From: an uncultured Spirochaetales bacterium
Lineage (GTDB): Bacteria; Spirochaetota; Spirochaetia; Sphaerochaetales; Sphaerochaetaceae
Assembly (NCBI GenBank): GCA_949288415.1
Contig: CASEKE010000007.1
Location: forward strand, 1 to 44,642
Direction of reading: 5' to 3'
Length of the DNA: 44,642 nucleotides
Below are positions 8,710-16,588 of this stretch, in pieces. Positions within the stretch are counted from its first letter, which is position 1; every line of letters begins with the position of its first letter. The notes below the pieces were generated by a model, which did no database searches, was not told where the DNA came from, and worked only from the letters and a program-made list of their open reading frames with translations. Both the position numbers and the translations under genes were made by a program.

Positions 8710-9476
8710 TGAAAAGACTTAAAGTCATGCTCATCGGGGATGTATCCGGAACCCCGGGAATGAGAGCCCTGTTTCTGGGGCTCTCTTCCTTGATTGGAGA
8801 GGAGAAGATCGATTTCGTCATAGCAAACGGAGAGAATTCCGCCGGCGGTTTCGGAATCGGCCAGGGGGAGTATGATTCGATGCTCGGTATGGGCATAGAC
8901 GTCATAACCAGCGGCAACCACATATGGCAGAAAGAGGAGATCTTTTCCGTACTTGACAGGAGCGACAGCATTCTGCGTCCTGTCAACTATCCGGAAGGAG
9001 TGCACGGCAGAGGCTGGACGGTCAAGAAAGGCATTGCCGTGATAAATGCACAGGGAAGACTTTCGATGCCCCAGACGGATTGCCCGTTCAGGACAGTATC
9101 CTCGCTTGTCTCGAAGCTCAGGAAGACCACACCCCTTATCTTCGTCGATTTCCATGCGGAACATACCGAAGAAAAGGAAGCTTTTGCGTTCAGTCTGGAT
9201 GGAAAGGTGACATGCGTCGTAGGTACTCATACCCATGTGCAGACTGCCGACGAGAGAATCCTGCCGGGGGGAACTGCGTACATAACCGACCTCGGTCTTA
9301 CAGGTGCCTTGGACGGAGTCATAGGCTCGAGAGAGGACAAGGCAATCGAACGGATCATGACGCAACTGCCTCTGAAGAGCGAGGTCAAAGATTCTCCCGG
9401 ACATATACAGGGAGTCATAGTCGAGGCAGATCAGGAGACTGGAAAGGCCCTGGCAATAGAACGCTTCACCCGATGA
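8709..9476 (+). CDS. ymdB: YmdB-type metallophosphoesterase (TIGR00282 family)
   Basis: A 255-aa binuclear-metal phosphodiesterase. In Bacillus the relative YmdB hydrolyses 2',3'-cyclic nucleotides and lies next to rny, as here. Metal-ligand blocks are GDVSGTPG, NGENSAGG, SGNHIW, DFHAEHTEEK and VGTHTHVQTADE. The start is GTG 8709, overlapping the rny stop (TAGTG), so translation is probably coupled. Products of RNase cleavage can carry cyclic phosphates, so the pairing makes functional sense, but that link is inference. Its 3' end overlaps the convergent gene by 11 bp. Confidence 0.93.
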   Translation: MKRLKVMLIGDVSGTPGMRALFLGLSSLIGEEKIDFVIANGENSAGGFGIGQGEYDSMLGMGIDVITSGNHIWQKEEIFSVLDRSDSILRPVNYPEGVHGRGWTVKKGIAVINAQGRLSMPQTDCPFRTVSSLVSKLRKTTPLIFVDFHAEHTEEKEAFAFSLDGKVTCVVGTHTHVQTADERILPGGTAYITDLGLTGALDGVIGSREDKAIERIMTQLPLKSEVKDSPGHIQGVIVEADQETGKALAIERFTR

Positions 9477-10038
9477 CGTCCTGTCCTACCATAATTGCGA
9501 CCCTCAGATTGTTCTCCTGGACGCTGAGGGTTTTTTCTATCTGTTCGATTGCCTTTTCGATATCCGGCGACGAAAGAAGCTCATGCGAGAAGGCTGCTAC
9601 TACGAGCTTTTCCTTGCGGGAGACCCCGACGAGCTTCGTGCCTTCGGGAATGAACGAAATCAATCCTTCGCCGAGTTCCACATCCTCGGAGGGAAGCAGC
9701 AGGGCCTCTAGAGTAAGGTGGAGATTGTCCTTGAATCCCGTCTCTATTTCTCTGTAGCACAGCACAGGGCCGTCCTTCGAGAACAGAAATACAGGGAATA
9801 CCTCTGTAGGAGCGGTGCTTATCGTCTCGACGTATCTTCTGTATGCCTCGATGTATCCTCCTTCGGAGAAATTCTTTTCAATCCGTGGAAGAAATATGGC
9901 AAGCGATCCTGCGAGAAAGATCAGATAGAGGATGGTCACGGAAATGAAATAGCGAATGGGAAAGTAATGCCTTCGTCTCTCTTCTGCTGTGAGCTTGAGT
10001 CCCTTCTGCTGTTCGTAGTGCGCATCCTGATCTATCAT
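9466..10038 (-). CDS. GerMN-domain membrane protein
   Basis: A 190-aa protein with a charged N-terminal tail, one transmembrane helix (about 28-50) and an extracytoplasmic GerMN-like domain (about 80-190). The domain is recognised from EALLLPSEDVELGEGLISFIP, the PEGTKLVGVS turn and the VVAAFSHEL strand. GerMN domains occur in spore germination proteins and in many non-sporulating bacteria, where the role is unclear. The ATG at 10038 lies only 6 nt after a perfect TATAAT with no Shine-Dalgarno sequence, so the mRNA is probably leaderless. An upstream open frame exists but has no homology. The domain call is moderately sure; the function is unknown. Confidence 0.8.
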   Translation of the reverse strand: MIDQDAHYEQQKGLKLTAEERRRHYFPIRYFISVTILYLIFLAGSLAIFLPRIEKNFSEGGYIEAYRRYVETISTAPTEVFPVFLFSKDGPVLCYREIETGFKDNLHLTLEALLLPSEDVELGEGLISFIPEGTKLVGVSRKEKLVVAAFSHELLSSPDIEKAIEQIEKTLSVQENNLRVAIMVGQDVIG

Positions 10039-10044
10039 GCCTAG

Positions 10045-10074
10045 ATTATAAGGCAAAGAAGGGCCATGTCTCAA
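10045..10074 (-). promoter_or_regulatory. Promoter of the GerMN gene
   Basis: On the minus strand, TTGAGA (10074-10069), an 18-nt spacer and a perfect TATAAT (10050-10045). The -10 box is separated from the ATG at 10038 by six nucleotides (CTAGGC), so the transcript should start at or next to the A of the start codon. Confidence 0.75.
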
Positions 10075-10132
10075 GTGAGAGCTTCTGTGCCGAAGCCGCC
10101 GTTTTATACTCCTGCTTTCCCTTAAAATGGGA

Positions 10133-10138
10133 TATAAT
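10133..10138 (+). promoter_or_regulatory. -10 box of ptsI
   Basis: A perfect TATAAT lies 7 nt before ATG 10146. No good -35 hexamer is seen at 16-18 nt spacing. No Shine-Dalgarno sequence stands between it and the start codon. If used, it gives a leaderless ptsI mRNA. Confidence 0.5.
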
Positions 10139-10145
10139 GTCATGC

Positions 10146-11891
10146 ATGAAGGAATTCAGCGGGCTATGCGCAAGCGAAGGCTATGCGCTGGGAAAAGCTT
10201 TTATATACAGGCATGATACGATAGTCGTATCGCATGGCAAGATCGGTCCTGACGAAGTGGAAAAGGAACTCAAATCTCTTTCCGATGCCTTCTCTACGGT
10301 GATAGGAGAGAAAAAGGAGGCTCTTGAGCATGCAGTGAACGAGGAGGAGAAGGCGCTTTATACAGTCGAGATCCTCATGCTCGAGGACCCCGAGTATCGG
10401 TCTTCGATCGAACGCCTGATAATGGATAGCCGATATAATGCATCTTTCGCCATAGAGGAGGCTACCGGCGATATCGTCGATACGCTGAATTCCAGCGAGG
10501 ACGAGTACTTCAGGGAACGTATACTTGATATCAGGGACATAGAACGCAACCTTCTTGAGACAGTGACCGGAAAGAAGCGTACCTGTATGGTCCTTTCTAA
10601 ACCTTCGATAATAGTCTCCGACAATATTCTCACCAGCGAACTTATAAGCTTCAAAGGATACAGCAATCTGCTTGGCATAGCGATAGACGCAGGAGGTCGT
10701 ACCAGTCATGTGGCTATCCTTGCGAAGAACCGAGGCATCCCGATGATAGTCGGTCTGGAGAATTTCTCGCTTTCCGTATCCGAAGGCCAGATTGTAGCGC
10801 TGGATGCCTACAAGGGCAAAGCATATTCCGAACTTAACAAAAAGGCCTCTCTATTCTTCGAGAGCCGAATAGACAGGATGAGGACGGAGTCCGAAATCCT
10901 GAAGACCAGCATCCGCAACAGGGACAGGAAGACTTTCACCAAGGATGGCCACAGGCTGATTCTGGAAGCGAACATCGAGGATCTCAGAGGCCTTGAGGAC
11001 GCCATAGGCTCCGGATGCGAGGGAATAGGCTTGTTCCGGACGGAGTTCATATCCCTCAAGAAGGAGAAATATCCCAAGGAGGAGGATCGGGCGAAGGTCT
11101 ACTGCACCGCCGCATCCAGGATAAAGGATATCGGAGGGTACGTGACGTTCAGAACGCTGGATGTCGGTGGGGACAAGAAGGGGGACGAGTTCGAGATTCC
11201 GGAGGAGAATCCGATACTCGGCTGGAGAGCTGTCCGCTATTGCCTTGGCAATCCCGAGGTGTTCTCTTCCCAGATACGAAGCATACTGCGGGCAAGCCGC
11301 TCCGGCAATGTCCGGATCATGTTTCCTCTGATATCCGGAATCGAGGATCTCGATGCCTGCATGGAGATATTCGAGAAGGAGAAGGAGGCTTTCCGGAAGG
11401 AAGGCGTCCCGTTCGACGAGGAGATAGAGGTCGGTACGATGATAGAGGTACCCTCTGCCGCGATAACCAGCGACATTCTTGCCAAAAAGGTGGATTTCTT
11501 CTCTGTAGGGACAAACGATCTTGTGCAGTATCTCATGGCAGTCGACAGAGGAAACGAACGGGTTCAATCGCTCTACCGCCCATACCATCCGGCCGTCATC
11601 AGGATCATTTCGGAGGTCATAGGCAATGCCCATGCCGAAGGGGTACGCGTTGGAATATGCGGTCAGTTAGCCAGCGATCTCGAGGCTATTCCACTGCTTG
11701 TCGGCCTTGGTTTCGACGAGCTTTCCGTCTCGCCTCATTCGCTGCTTTTCGCCCGTTCCCTCATAGAGGATCTTGATTCTGCCGATTGCCGTAAACTCGC
11801 AAATAATGTACTCTCAATGAGAAGCTATGTCGAAATAGAAAAAGCAATTAAGGAATTCAACGATGAGCGAGAAACTCGAAATAAGAAATAA
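10146..11891 (+). CDS. ptsI: PTS enzyme I (phosphoenolpyruvate-protein phosphotransferase)
   Basis: Enzyme I transfers phosphate from PEP to HPr. This 581-aa protein has the full domain plan: an HPr-binding domain, the swivelling phospho-His domain with GGRTSHVAILAKNRGIP (His about 188), and the PEP-binding barrel with GLFRTEFI, ENPILGWRA, RIMFPLI, VDFFSVGTNDL and the C-terminal GICGQLASD (catalytic Cys about 505). The usual Glu after CG in that last block is Gln here. Start 10146 (MKEFSG) matches the family N-terminus; an in-frame ATG at 10137 lies inside the -10 box. No HPr or EII gene is nearby, so it may serve regulation or dispersed PTS parts. It overlaps der by 29 nt. Confidence 0.93.
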   Translation: MKEFSGLCASEGYALGKAFIYRHDTIVVSHGKIGPDEVEKELKSLSDAFSTVIGEKKEALEHAVNEEEKALYTVEILMLEDPEYRSSIERLIMDSRYNASFAIEEATGDIVDTLNSSEDEYFRERILDIRDIERNLLETVTGKKRTCMVLSKPSIIVSDNILTSELISFKGYSNLLGIAIDAGGRTSHVAILAKNRGIPMIVGLENFSLSVSEGQIVALDAYKGKAYSELNKKASLFFESRIDRMRTESEILKTSIRNRDRKTFTKDGHRLILEANIEDLRGLEDAIGSGCEGIGLFRTEFISLKKEKYPKEEDRAKVYCTAASRIKDIGGYVTFRTLDVGGDKKGDEFEIPEENPILGWRAVRYCLGNPEVFSSQIRSILRASRSGNVRIMFPLISGIEDLDACMEIFEKEKEAFRKEGVPFDEEIEVGTMIEVPSAAITSDILAKKVDFFSVGTNDLVQYLMAVDRGNERVQSLYRPYHPAVIRIISEVIGNAHAEGVRVGICGQLASDLEAIPLLVGLGFDELSVSPHSLLFARSLIEDLDSADCRKLANNVLSMRSYVEIEKAIKEFNDERETRNKK

Positions 11892-13410
11892 GGCCGACAT
11901 AGATACGGATCTGCCGGTGATCTCCATAATCGGCAGGCCGAACGTCGGCAAATCCACACTCTTCAACCGATTGATAGGCGAACGTCGGGCGATCACGGAT
12001 CCTACTCCCGGGGTCACCAGGGATCCGATTCCTGCACGATATCTGCTTGGCAATCATCCGGTCACGCTTGTAGATTCCGGCGGAGTCAAGCTGGATAAGG
12101 ATGGGCTTGACTATGCAGTTTCGGAAAAATCTCTATCTCTCTGCGAGATGAGCGATCTGATATTGTTCGTCCTCGACTGTATGGAGGTCACTAGCGAGGA
12201 CATGATGCTTCTCGACGAATTGAGGCCGTATACCGACAAGGTGATCCTGGTGGTCAACAAAGTCGACGATCCCCGACGGGAAGATCTGGTATGGAACTAT
12301 TTCAGCTACGGCTACCAGCGGGTCGTGGGCGTCTCGGCAGCGCACGGACTCGGGTTCGAGGAGTTGGAGGATACCATGCTCGGCATGCTGTCTCTCGAGA
12401 GACTCGAGGAGGTGCCGGAGGAACCAGAGACGATCAAGCTGGCAATTCTCGGAAAGCCCAATACAGGAAAGAGTACGTTGACCAACCTGCTCACAGGAAG
12501 GGACATATCCATAGTCAGCGATATCGCAGGTACCACAAGAGATGTGATGAGAGGCACGTTCGAGTACAAGGGAACCGATTATACCGTACTCGACACGGCC
12601 GGAATAAGAAGAAAGAGCAAGGTGGAGGAGGACGTCGAGTACTATTCGGTCAACCGTGCGATAAAGACGATAGACGAAGCCGATGTCGTTCTTCTCATGA
12701 TAGACATCACGGAAGGACTTGCGGAGCAGGACAAGAAGATTGCTAATCTGATCGTCCGCCGCGGCAAGGGCGTCGTCTTGGTGCTCAACAAGATGGACAG
12801 GCTCAAGGGAGTGGCCAACGAGATTGAGGCGATAAAAGACAGAGTAAGATTTCTCTTTCCGATCCTTAACTTCGCTCCTCTGGTTCCGATCTCTGCACTC
12901 GAGGCAACTGACGTAGGGAAGCTGCTCGATACCGTTTGGGCCGTATGGAGACAGCTCAATAAACGCATCGAGACTGCGGATCTGAACAATGCGCTGAGCG
13001 TCTGGACAAAGGACTACGAACCTCCTCGCGGAGCAAGCGGACATTACAAGGTCCTCTACGGTACGCAGGTGTCGGTGACACCTGTAAGGTTCCTTTTCTT
13101 CGTCAATAGGATAAAGGATTTCCCCGAAGTATACATCTCGTATCTGAAGAACCAGATCCGTAAGGATTTCGGTTTCACATACATCCCCATCGAGATATCC
13201 CTCAGAGAGAGGCGGCGGAATCCTTCCCTCAAGGACAAGGGACCTGGCAAGGATGAGCTTGCCGCGAAGAGGATCGTGGCAAGAAGCGTCGGAAGCGGAA
13301 CCAAGAAAGGCGTTTCGCGAAAGCCTGGGGGAAAGGCAAGGATCGGCAAGGAGATGGAAAGAGCGAAGACCATAGTGCGCAACAGCAAGCAGGCAAGGCG
13401 AGGCAAGTGA
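11863..13410 (+). CDS. der: Ribosome biogenesis GTPase Der (EngA)
   Basis: Der has two tandem GTPase domains and a C-terminal KH-like domain and is needed for 50S assembly. Domain 1 shows GRPNVGKST (about 24-32) and NKVD. Domain 2 shows GKPNTGKST, DTAGIRRKSKV and NKMD. The KH-like part contains KVLYGTQV and PVRFLFFVN. At 515 aa it is longer than the usual 440-490 because of a basic Lys/Arg/Gly tail of about 60 residues. The ATG lies inside the 3' end of ptsI, preceded by AAGGA. Confidence 0.96.
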   Translation: MSEKLEIRNKADIDTDLPVISIIGRPNVGKSTLFNRLIGERRAITDPTPGVTRDPIPARYLLGNHPVTLVDSGGVKLDKDGLDYAVSEKSLSLCEMSDLILFVLDCMEVTSEDMMLLDELRPYTDKVILVVNKVDDPRREDLVWNYFSYGYQRVVGVSAAHGLGFEELEDTMLGMLSLERLEEVPEEPETIKLAILGKPNTGKSTLTNLLTGRDISIVSDIAGTTRDVMRGTFEYKGTDYTVLDTAGIRRKSKVEEDVEYYSVNRAIKTIDEADVVLLMIDITEGLAEQDKKIANLIVRRGKGVVLVLNKMDRLKGVANEIEAIKDRVRFLFPILNFAPLVPISALEATDVGKLLDTVWAVWRQLNKRIETADLNNALSVWTKDYEPPRGASGHYKVLYGTQVSVTPVRFLFFVNRIKDFPEVYISYLKNQIRKDFGFTYIPIEISLRERRRNPSLKDKGPGKDELAAKRIVARSVGSGTKKGVSRKPGGKARIGKEMERAKTIVRNSKQARRGK

Positions 13411-14099
13411 TGGGCTATATAGACGAACACGGCATACGCGCGGTCTGCTTCGACATCGACGGTACTCTGTATCCACCGCGGATAACCAACAGGAATCTCG
13501 TCAAGTCGTCGTTGTTCCATCTTCCGTTCGCATTGAAATACATGAAGATGAGGAAGATCGTACGCCGTGAGGACGGTTACGAGGCTCTTCCTGTATCGAG
13601 CCATGAGGATTTTCTTCGCCGTTCATGGCGCATCATGTATCCGGACGGGCGGAGAAGCTTCGAATGGTTTTGCGCGAAGCTCGACAGGGTGTTCACTTCA
13701 AGATGGGAAAAGGACTTTTCGGATCTTGTCGGTTTCGAGGGCATGCCTGAAACTCTCAGAGCTTTGAAGAGCAAGGTCAGAATCGGCGTCATGTCGGATT
13801 TTCCGATCGGTGTGAAGCTCAAGGCTATGGGAATAGAGGACATACCCGACTTCGTATGTTCCACAGAAAACTATGGGCATCTGAAACCCTCGAAGACCTG
13901 TTTCGATATGCTCAGCGAGGGTATCGGGGTACCTTCTGAAAACATCCTATACGTCGGGGACAGCGAGAGCAAGGATGTGCTCGGAGCCAGGAACGCTGGA
14001 ATGCATGCGCTCCTGATCGCAGAGGGAAAGAGGAAGATCGGCAGCAAGGCCGATCTTGTAGTCGGCAACTATATGGAAATGGCAAAAGCATTGCTTTGA
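13410..14099 (+). CDS. HAD-superfamily hydrolase
   Basis: A 229-aa haloacid dehalogenase-type phosphatase with a helical cap. Motif I is CFDIDGTLYPP with the Asp nucleophile and Asp+2. Motif II is the Ser of VMSDFPIG. Motif III is the Lys in LKPSKTCFD. Motif IV is LYVGDSESKDVLGARNAGM. The substrate cannot be told; many relatives act on phosphosugars, nucleotides or phosphoglycolate. ATG 13410 overlaps the der stop (TGATG). An alternative GTG lies one codon upstream. Confidence 0.88.
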   Translation: MGYIDEHGIRAVCFDIDGTLYPPRITNRNLVKSSLFHLPFALKYMKMRKIVRREDGYEALPVSSHEDFLRRSWRIMYPDGRRSFEWFCAKLDRVFTSRWEKDFSDLVGFEGMPETLRALKSKVRIGVMSDFPIGVKLKAMGIEDIPDFVCSTENYGHLKPSKTCFDMLSEGIGVPSENILYVGDSESKDVLGARNAGMHALLIAEGKRKIGSKADLVVGNYMEMAKALL

Positions 14100-14109
14100 A
14101 GGAGTCGTG

Positions 14110-15795
14110 ATGATCAGTATTGTCGTGTCAGTCGTGTTGTTCTTCCTATCGCTTCTTATCTTCTTTTCCGTCAGAAGCTCGGACAGGAAATCAAGAAGTC
14201 TCCAGAATGTGAACATGCAGCTGAAGAACTTCCGTTCGGAAGCATCCCGCACCATGCAGGATATGCATACAACCACGCAGGATTGCGTGGACAGCGTGCA
14301 GAGCTACATCACTCAGGCCAGACAGACCACGGAGAACGTGATAGGGTCCCTGGAGCGGCTCAAGAACCATGCGAACGATCTTACGAACCTGGAAGGTGTA
14401 TGCGTAAACTATCGTCTTGCACTCGAGAAGCTTAAGAGCGAGACGGAGCATGTGGAGGCTAGAATCACCAGCGTCCAGAAGGAGGTCCGGAAGCTGGAGG
14501 ACATCTATGCGGCTTCGAAGACTTTCCAAGGCGAGGCCGATGCGCTGATCAACCAGATCCAGGACTACAAGGCCGAGTTCGTGCGTCTTGTCGCGTCCAC
14601 TCAGGAATCGTTGAAGCAGCAGGCCGCCCTCCAGAAGAACGAGAACTCGGAGATGCTTTCCTCGTTCCAGGGAATCCTTGACAGGCAGAAAGTGCAGTTC
14701 GTCGAGTTCATGAACAACGAGAAGCAGGGCTTTGTAAGGGAGTGCGATGAGCAGCTGAAGATTGCAGAGTCAGCCGGTGACAAGGTGCGCGAATCCAAGG
14801 TGGAGATCGACGAATCTCTCAGGAACGCGAGCCAGGTCTACTCTTCGATGAAGGAGAATTTCCGCGCATTCATGGACGATGCGAACAAGGAGGCCGGAGC
14901 GGAGCGCGAGAACATCCGTCTCAGCATCGAGGAGGCAAGGGGAAAGCTCGACGAGGAACTTGCCGCTGTCAAGGAACGCATGGACGAGTTCCAGAAGGGC
15001 ATGGAGACTTCCTTCGGAAATCTTTCCTCCGAACTCCAGAGAAAGAAGGACGATCAGGAGCAGATGATCAAGGAGAAGGAGGCTTCTCTCTCAAAGCTCG
15101 TCGCAGACAAGGGCGAAGAGGTTTCGGGATTCATTTCCGATGCGGAGAGGAAAGTCGAGGCAATGAGCCGTACGATAGAGAAGGAAAGGGATTCCTACTT
15201 CGAGAACACCCGCCTTTCATACAGAGCGGCCCTCGCCGAGGAGCTTTCGGAGTCGCGCGGGGTGCTCGAGACATTGAGAAATCTCGTGAACGAGCAGATC
15301 GAAACGCTTGAAAGCAGGACCGGAGATATAAGGACTGCGACCGAGGAGCTCTCGAAAGAATCCGTCGACAAGTTGCAGGACAGCATTGCGAGACTGCAGG
15401 AGCTCGAGGAGAAGATAACGCAGAGCGAGGCCAATCTCACTTCGATACAGGAGCAGGTGACTTCTTCGAAGGAACAGCTCTACAGTCTTCAGATGGACCA
15501 CGAGAAGATCCAGAAGCTTCTTGAGGGCGCCCGCAACGAATTGAAAAGCACCGAAGAAAGCGTCAGAAAAGCCAAGGGAAGCCATCTCGAGATGGAGGCC
15601 GATCTTGCAAGGATGAAGCTCGAGATGGATAGAAAGGCTGAAGAGGAAAAGAAAGCTGCCGAGAAGAAAAGGACTGCAGAGCGGAGCAGGGCGGAAAGCC
15701 TGATACAGACGTTCCCCGAGGATATCTTCATCGGCGACGAGGAGGAAATCGATCTCTCCGACGAAGATGAAACCGATGGAAAGGACGAAGGTTGA
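14110..15795 (+). CDS. Membrane-anchored long coiled-coil protein (SpiroCoCo-like)
   Basis: A 561-aa protein with one N-terminal transmembrane helix (about 2-20) followed by nearly uninterrupted heptad-rich, Glu/Lys/Gln/Ser-dominated coiled coil to about residue 530, ending in a short very acidic tail. No catalytic motif is visible. Long coiled-coil proteins of this plan occur in spirochaetes; the name SpiroCoCo is my recollection of an NCBI family label and was not checked. Its role is likely structural (envelope or cytoskeleton). It starts 10 nt after the HAD gene behind AAGGAG and may be the last gene of the ptsI unit. Confidence 0.75.
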   Translation: MISIVVSVVLFFLSLLIFFSVRSSDRKSRSLQNVNMQLKNFRSEASRTMQDMHTTTQDCVDSVQSYITQARQTTENVIGSLERLKNHANDLTNLEGVCVNYRLALEKLKSETEHVEARITSVQKEVRKLEDIYAASKTFQGEADALINQIQDYKAEFVRLVASTQESLKQQAALQKNENSEMLSSFQGILDRQKVQFVEFMNNEKQGFVRECDEQLKIAESAGDKVRESKVEIDESLRNASQVYSSMKENFRAFMDDANKEAGAERENIRLSIEEARGKLDEELAAVKERMDEFQKGMETSFGNLSSELQRKKDDQEQMIKEKEASLSKLVADKGEEVSGFISDAERKVEAMSRTIEKERDSYFENTRLSYRAALAEELSESRGVLETLRNLVNEQIETLESRTGDIRTATEELSKESVDKLQDSIARLQELEEKITQSEANLTSIQEQVTSSKEQLYSLQMDHEKIQKLLEGARNELKSTEESVRKAKGSHLEMEADLARMKLEMDRKAEEEKKAAEKKRTAERSRAESLIQTFPEDIFIGDEEEIDLSDEDETDGKDEG

Positions 15796-15820
15796 CGAAC
15801 GTAAATGCGGTTGTTATCTT
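15792..15820 (+). promoter_or_regulatory. Candidate promoter of grpE-dnaK-dnaJ
   Basis: TTGACG (15792-15797), 17-nt spacer, TATCTT (15815-15820). It overlaps the stop codon of the coiled-coil gene and lies about 85 nt before grpE. No CIRCE inverted repeat (TTAGCACTC-N9-GAGTGCTAA) is present. Confidence 0.5.
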
Positions 15821-15844
15821 CATTATGAAGGCGTAGGACGTCTG

Positions 15845-15879
15845 AAAGGGGGGACGGGTTTTCCCGAATCCTCCTTTTT
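15845..15879 (+). terminator. Hairpin with T-run in the grpE leader
   Basis: A Pu-rich arm (AAAGGGGGG) can pair with a Py-rich arm (TCCTCCTTT) around an inner CGGG-TTTT-CCCG stem, with small bulges, followed by further T. It could terminate the coiled-coil transcript or attenuate the grpE transcript, since it sits downstream of the candidate promoter. Confidence 0.4.
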
Positions 15880-15905
15880 CATGAAAGGATGATAGGAAGG
15901 AAGAT

Positions 15906-16499
15906 ATGGCGGACGATAAAGACAAGAAAGAGAAGAAGCCTGACTGCACCGAATGTGCGGATGTCGAGATGAAACAGGAGGCGGAAGTCGTAGCGGAAAC
16001 CGGCGATGACGACAAGCTTTCCAGGGAGGAGGAACTTGAGGTCAAGGTCAAGTCCCTTGAGAAGGAGATCGCCGATCTCAAGGATGAGAGACTCAGGACT
16101 GCTGCCGAGACCGAGAATTACAGGAAGAGGCTGCTTAAGGACAAGGAGAATGCGATCAGATATGCGAACGAGAATCTCGTCAAGGATCTTCTGGATCCGC
16201 TGGACAATTTCTCGAGGGCATTGCAGAGTGCAGAGCAGAACAAGGATTTCGATACGCTGAAGAGCGGTATTTCCATGGTGGAGGACCAGATTCTCTCGAT
16301 TCTTTCGAAGAATTGGGGACTCGAGGTGATAGACGTCAAGGACAAGCCGTTCGATCCTTCCGAGATGGAGGCCTACTCCATGCAGGAGAAGGAAGGACTC
16401 AAGGAAGAGACCGTGCTGACGGAGTTCCAGAGAGGCTACAAGCTTCATGGAAAGGTCATCAGAAGCAGCAAGGTGATGGTGGGAAAACCTAAGGCTTGA
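15906..16499 (+). CDS. grpE: Nucleotide exchange factor GrpE
   Basis: GrpE (197 aa) releases ADP from DnaK. The N-terminal ~45 residues are charged and disordered-looking. A long helix follows (LEKEIADLKDERLRTAAETE). The C-terminal beta domain has GLEVIDVKDKPFDPSEMEA and the ending TEFQRGYKLHGKVIRSSKV, which is family-typical. AGGAAGG precedes the ATG. dnaK follows 89 nt later. Confidence 0.95.
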   Translation: MADDKDKKEKKPDCTECADVEMKQEAEVVAETGDDDKLSREEELEVKVKSLEKEIADLKDERLRTAAETENYRKRLLKDKENAIRYANENLVKDLLDPLDNFSRALQSAEQNKDFDTLKSGISMVEDQILSILSKNWGLEVIDVKDKPFDPSEMEAYSMQEKEGLKEETVLTEFQRGYKLHGKVIRSSKVMVGKPKA

Positions 16500-16533
16500 C
16501 GATTTCAAAGGCCTTTATTATTTTCAAGCTGTA

Positions 16534-16550
16534 GGAGCTGGAAAGGCTCC
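16534..16550 (+). other. Small hairpin between grpE and dnaK
   Basis: GGAGC / GCTCC stem with loop TGGAAAG in the 89-nt grpE-dnaK gap. No T-run follows. It may be a processing site that lets dnaK mRNA differ in abundance from grpE. This is weak evidence. Confidence 0.3.
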
Positions 16551-16588
16551 TCGGACAAGACTGGATAATTTTTAGGGAGATACATAAA

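Noticed and set aside
15796..15905. CIRCE/HrcA operator upstream of grpE
   Set aside because: The TTAGCACTC inverted repeat was looked for and is not present.
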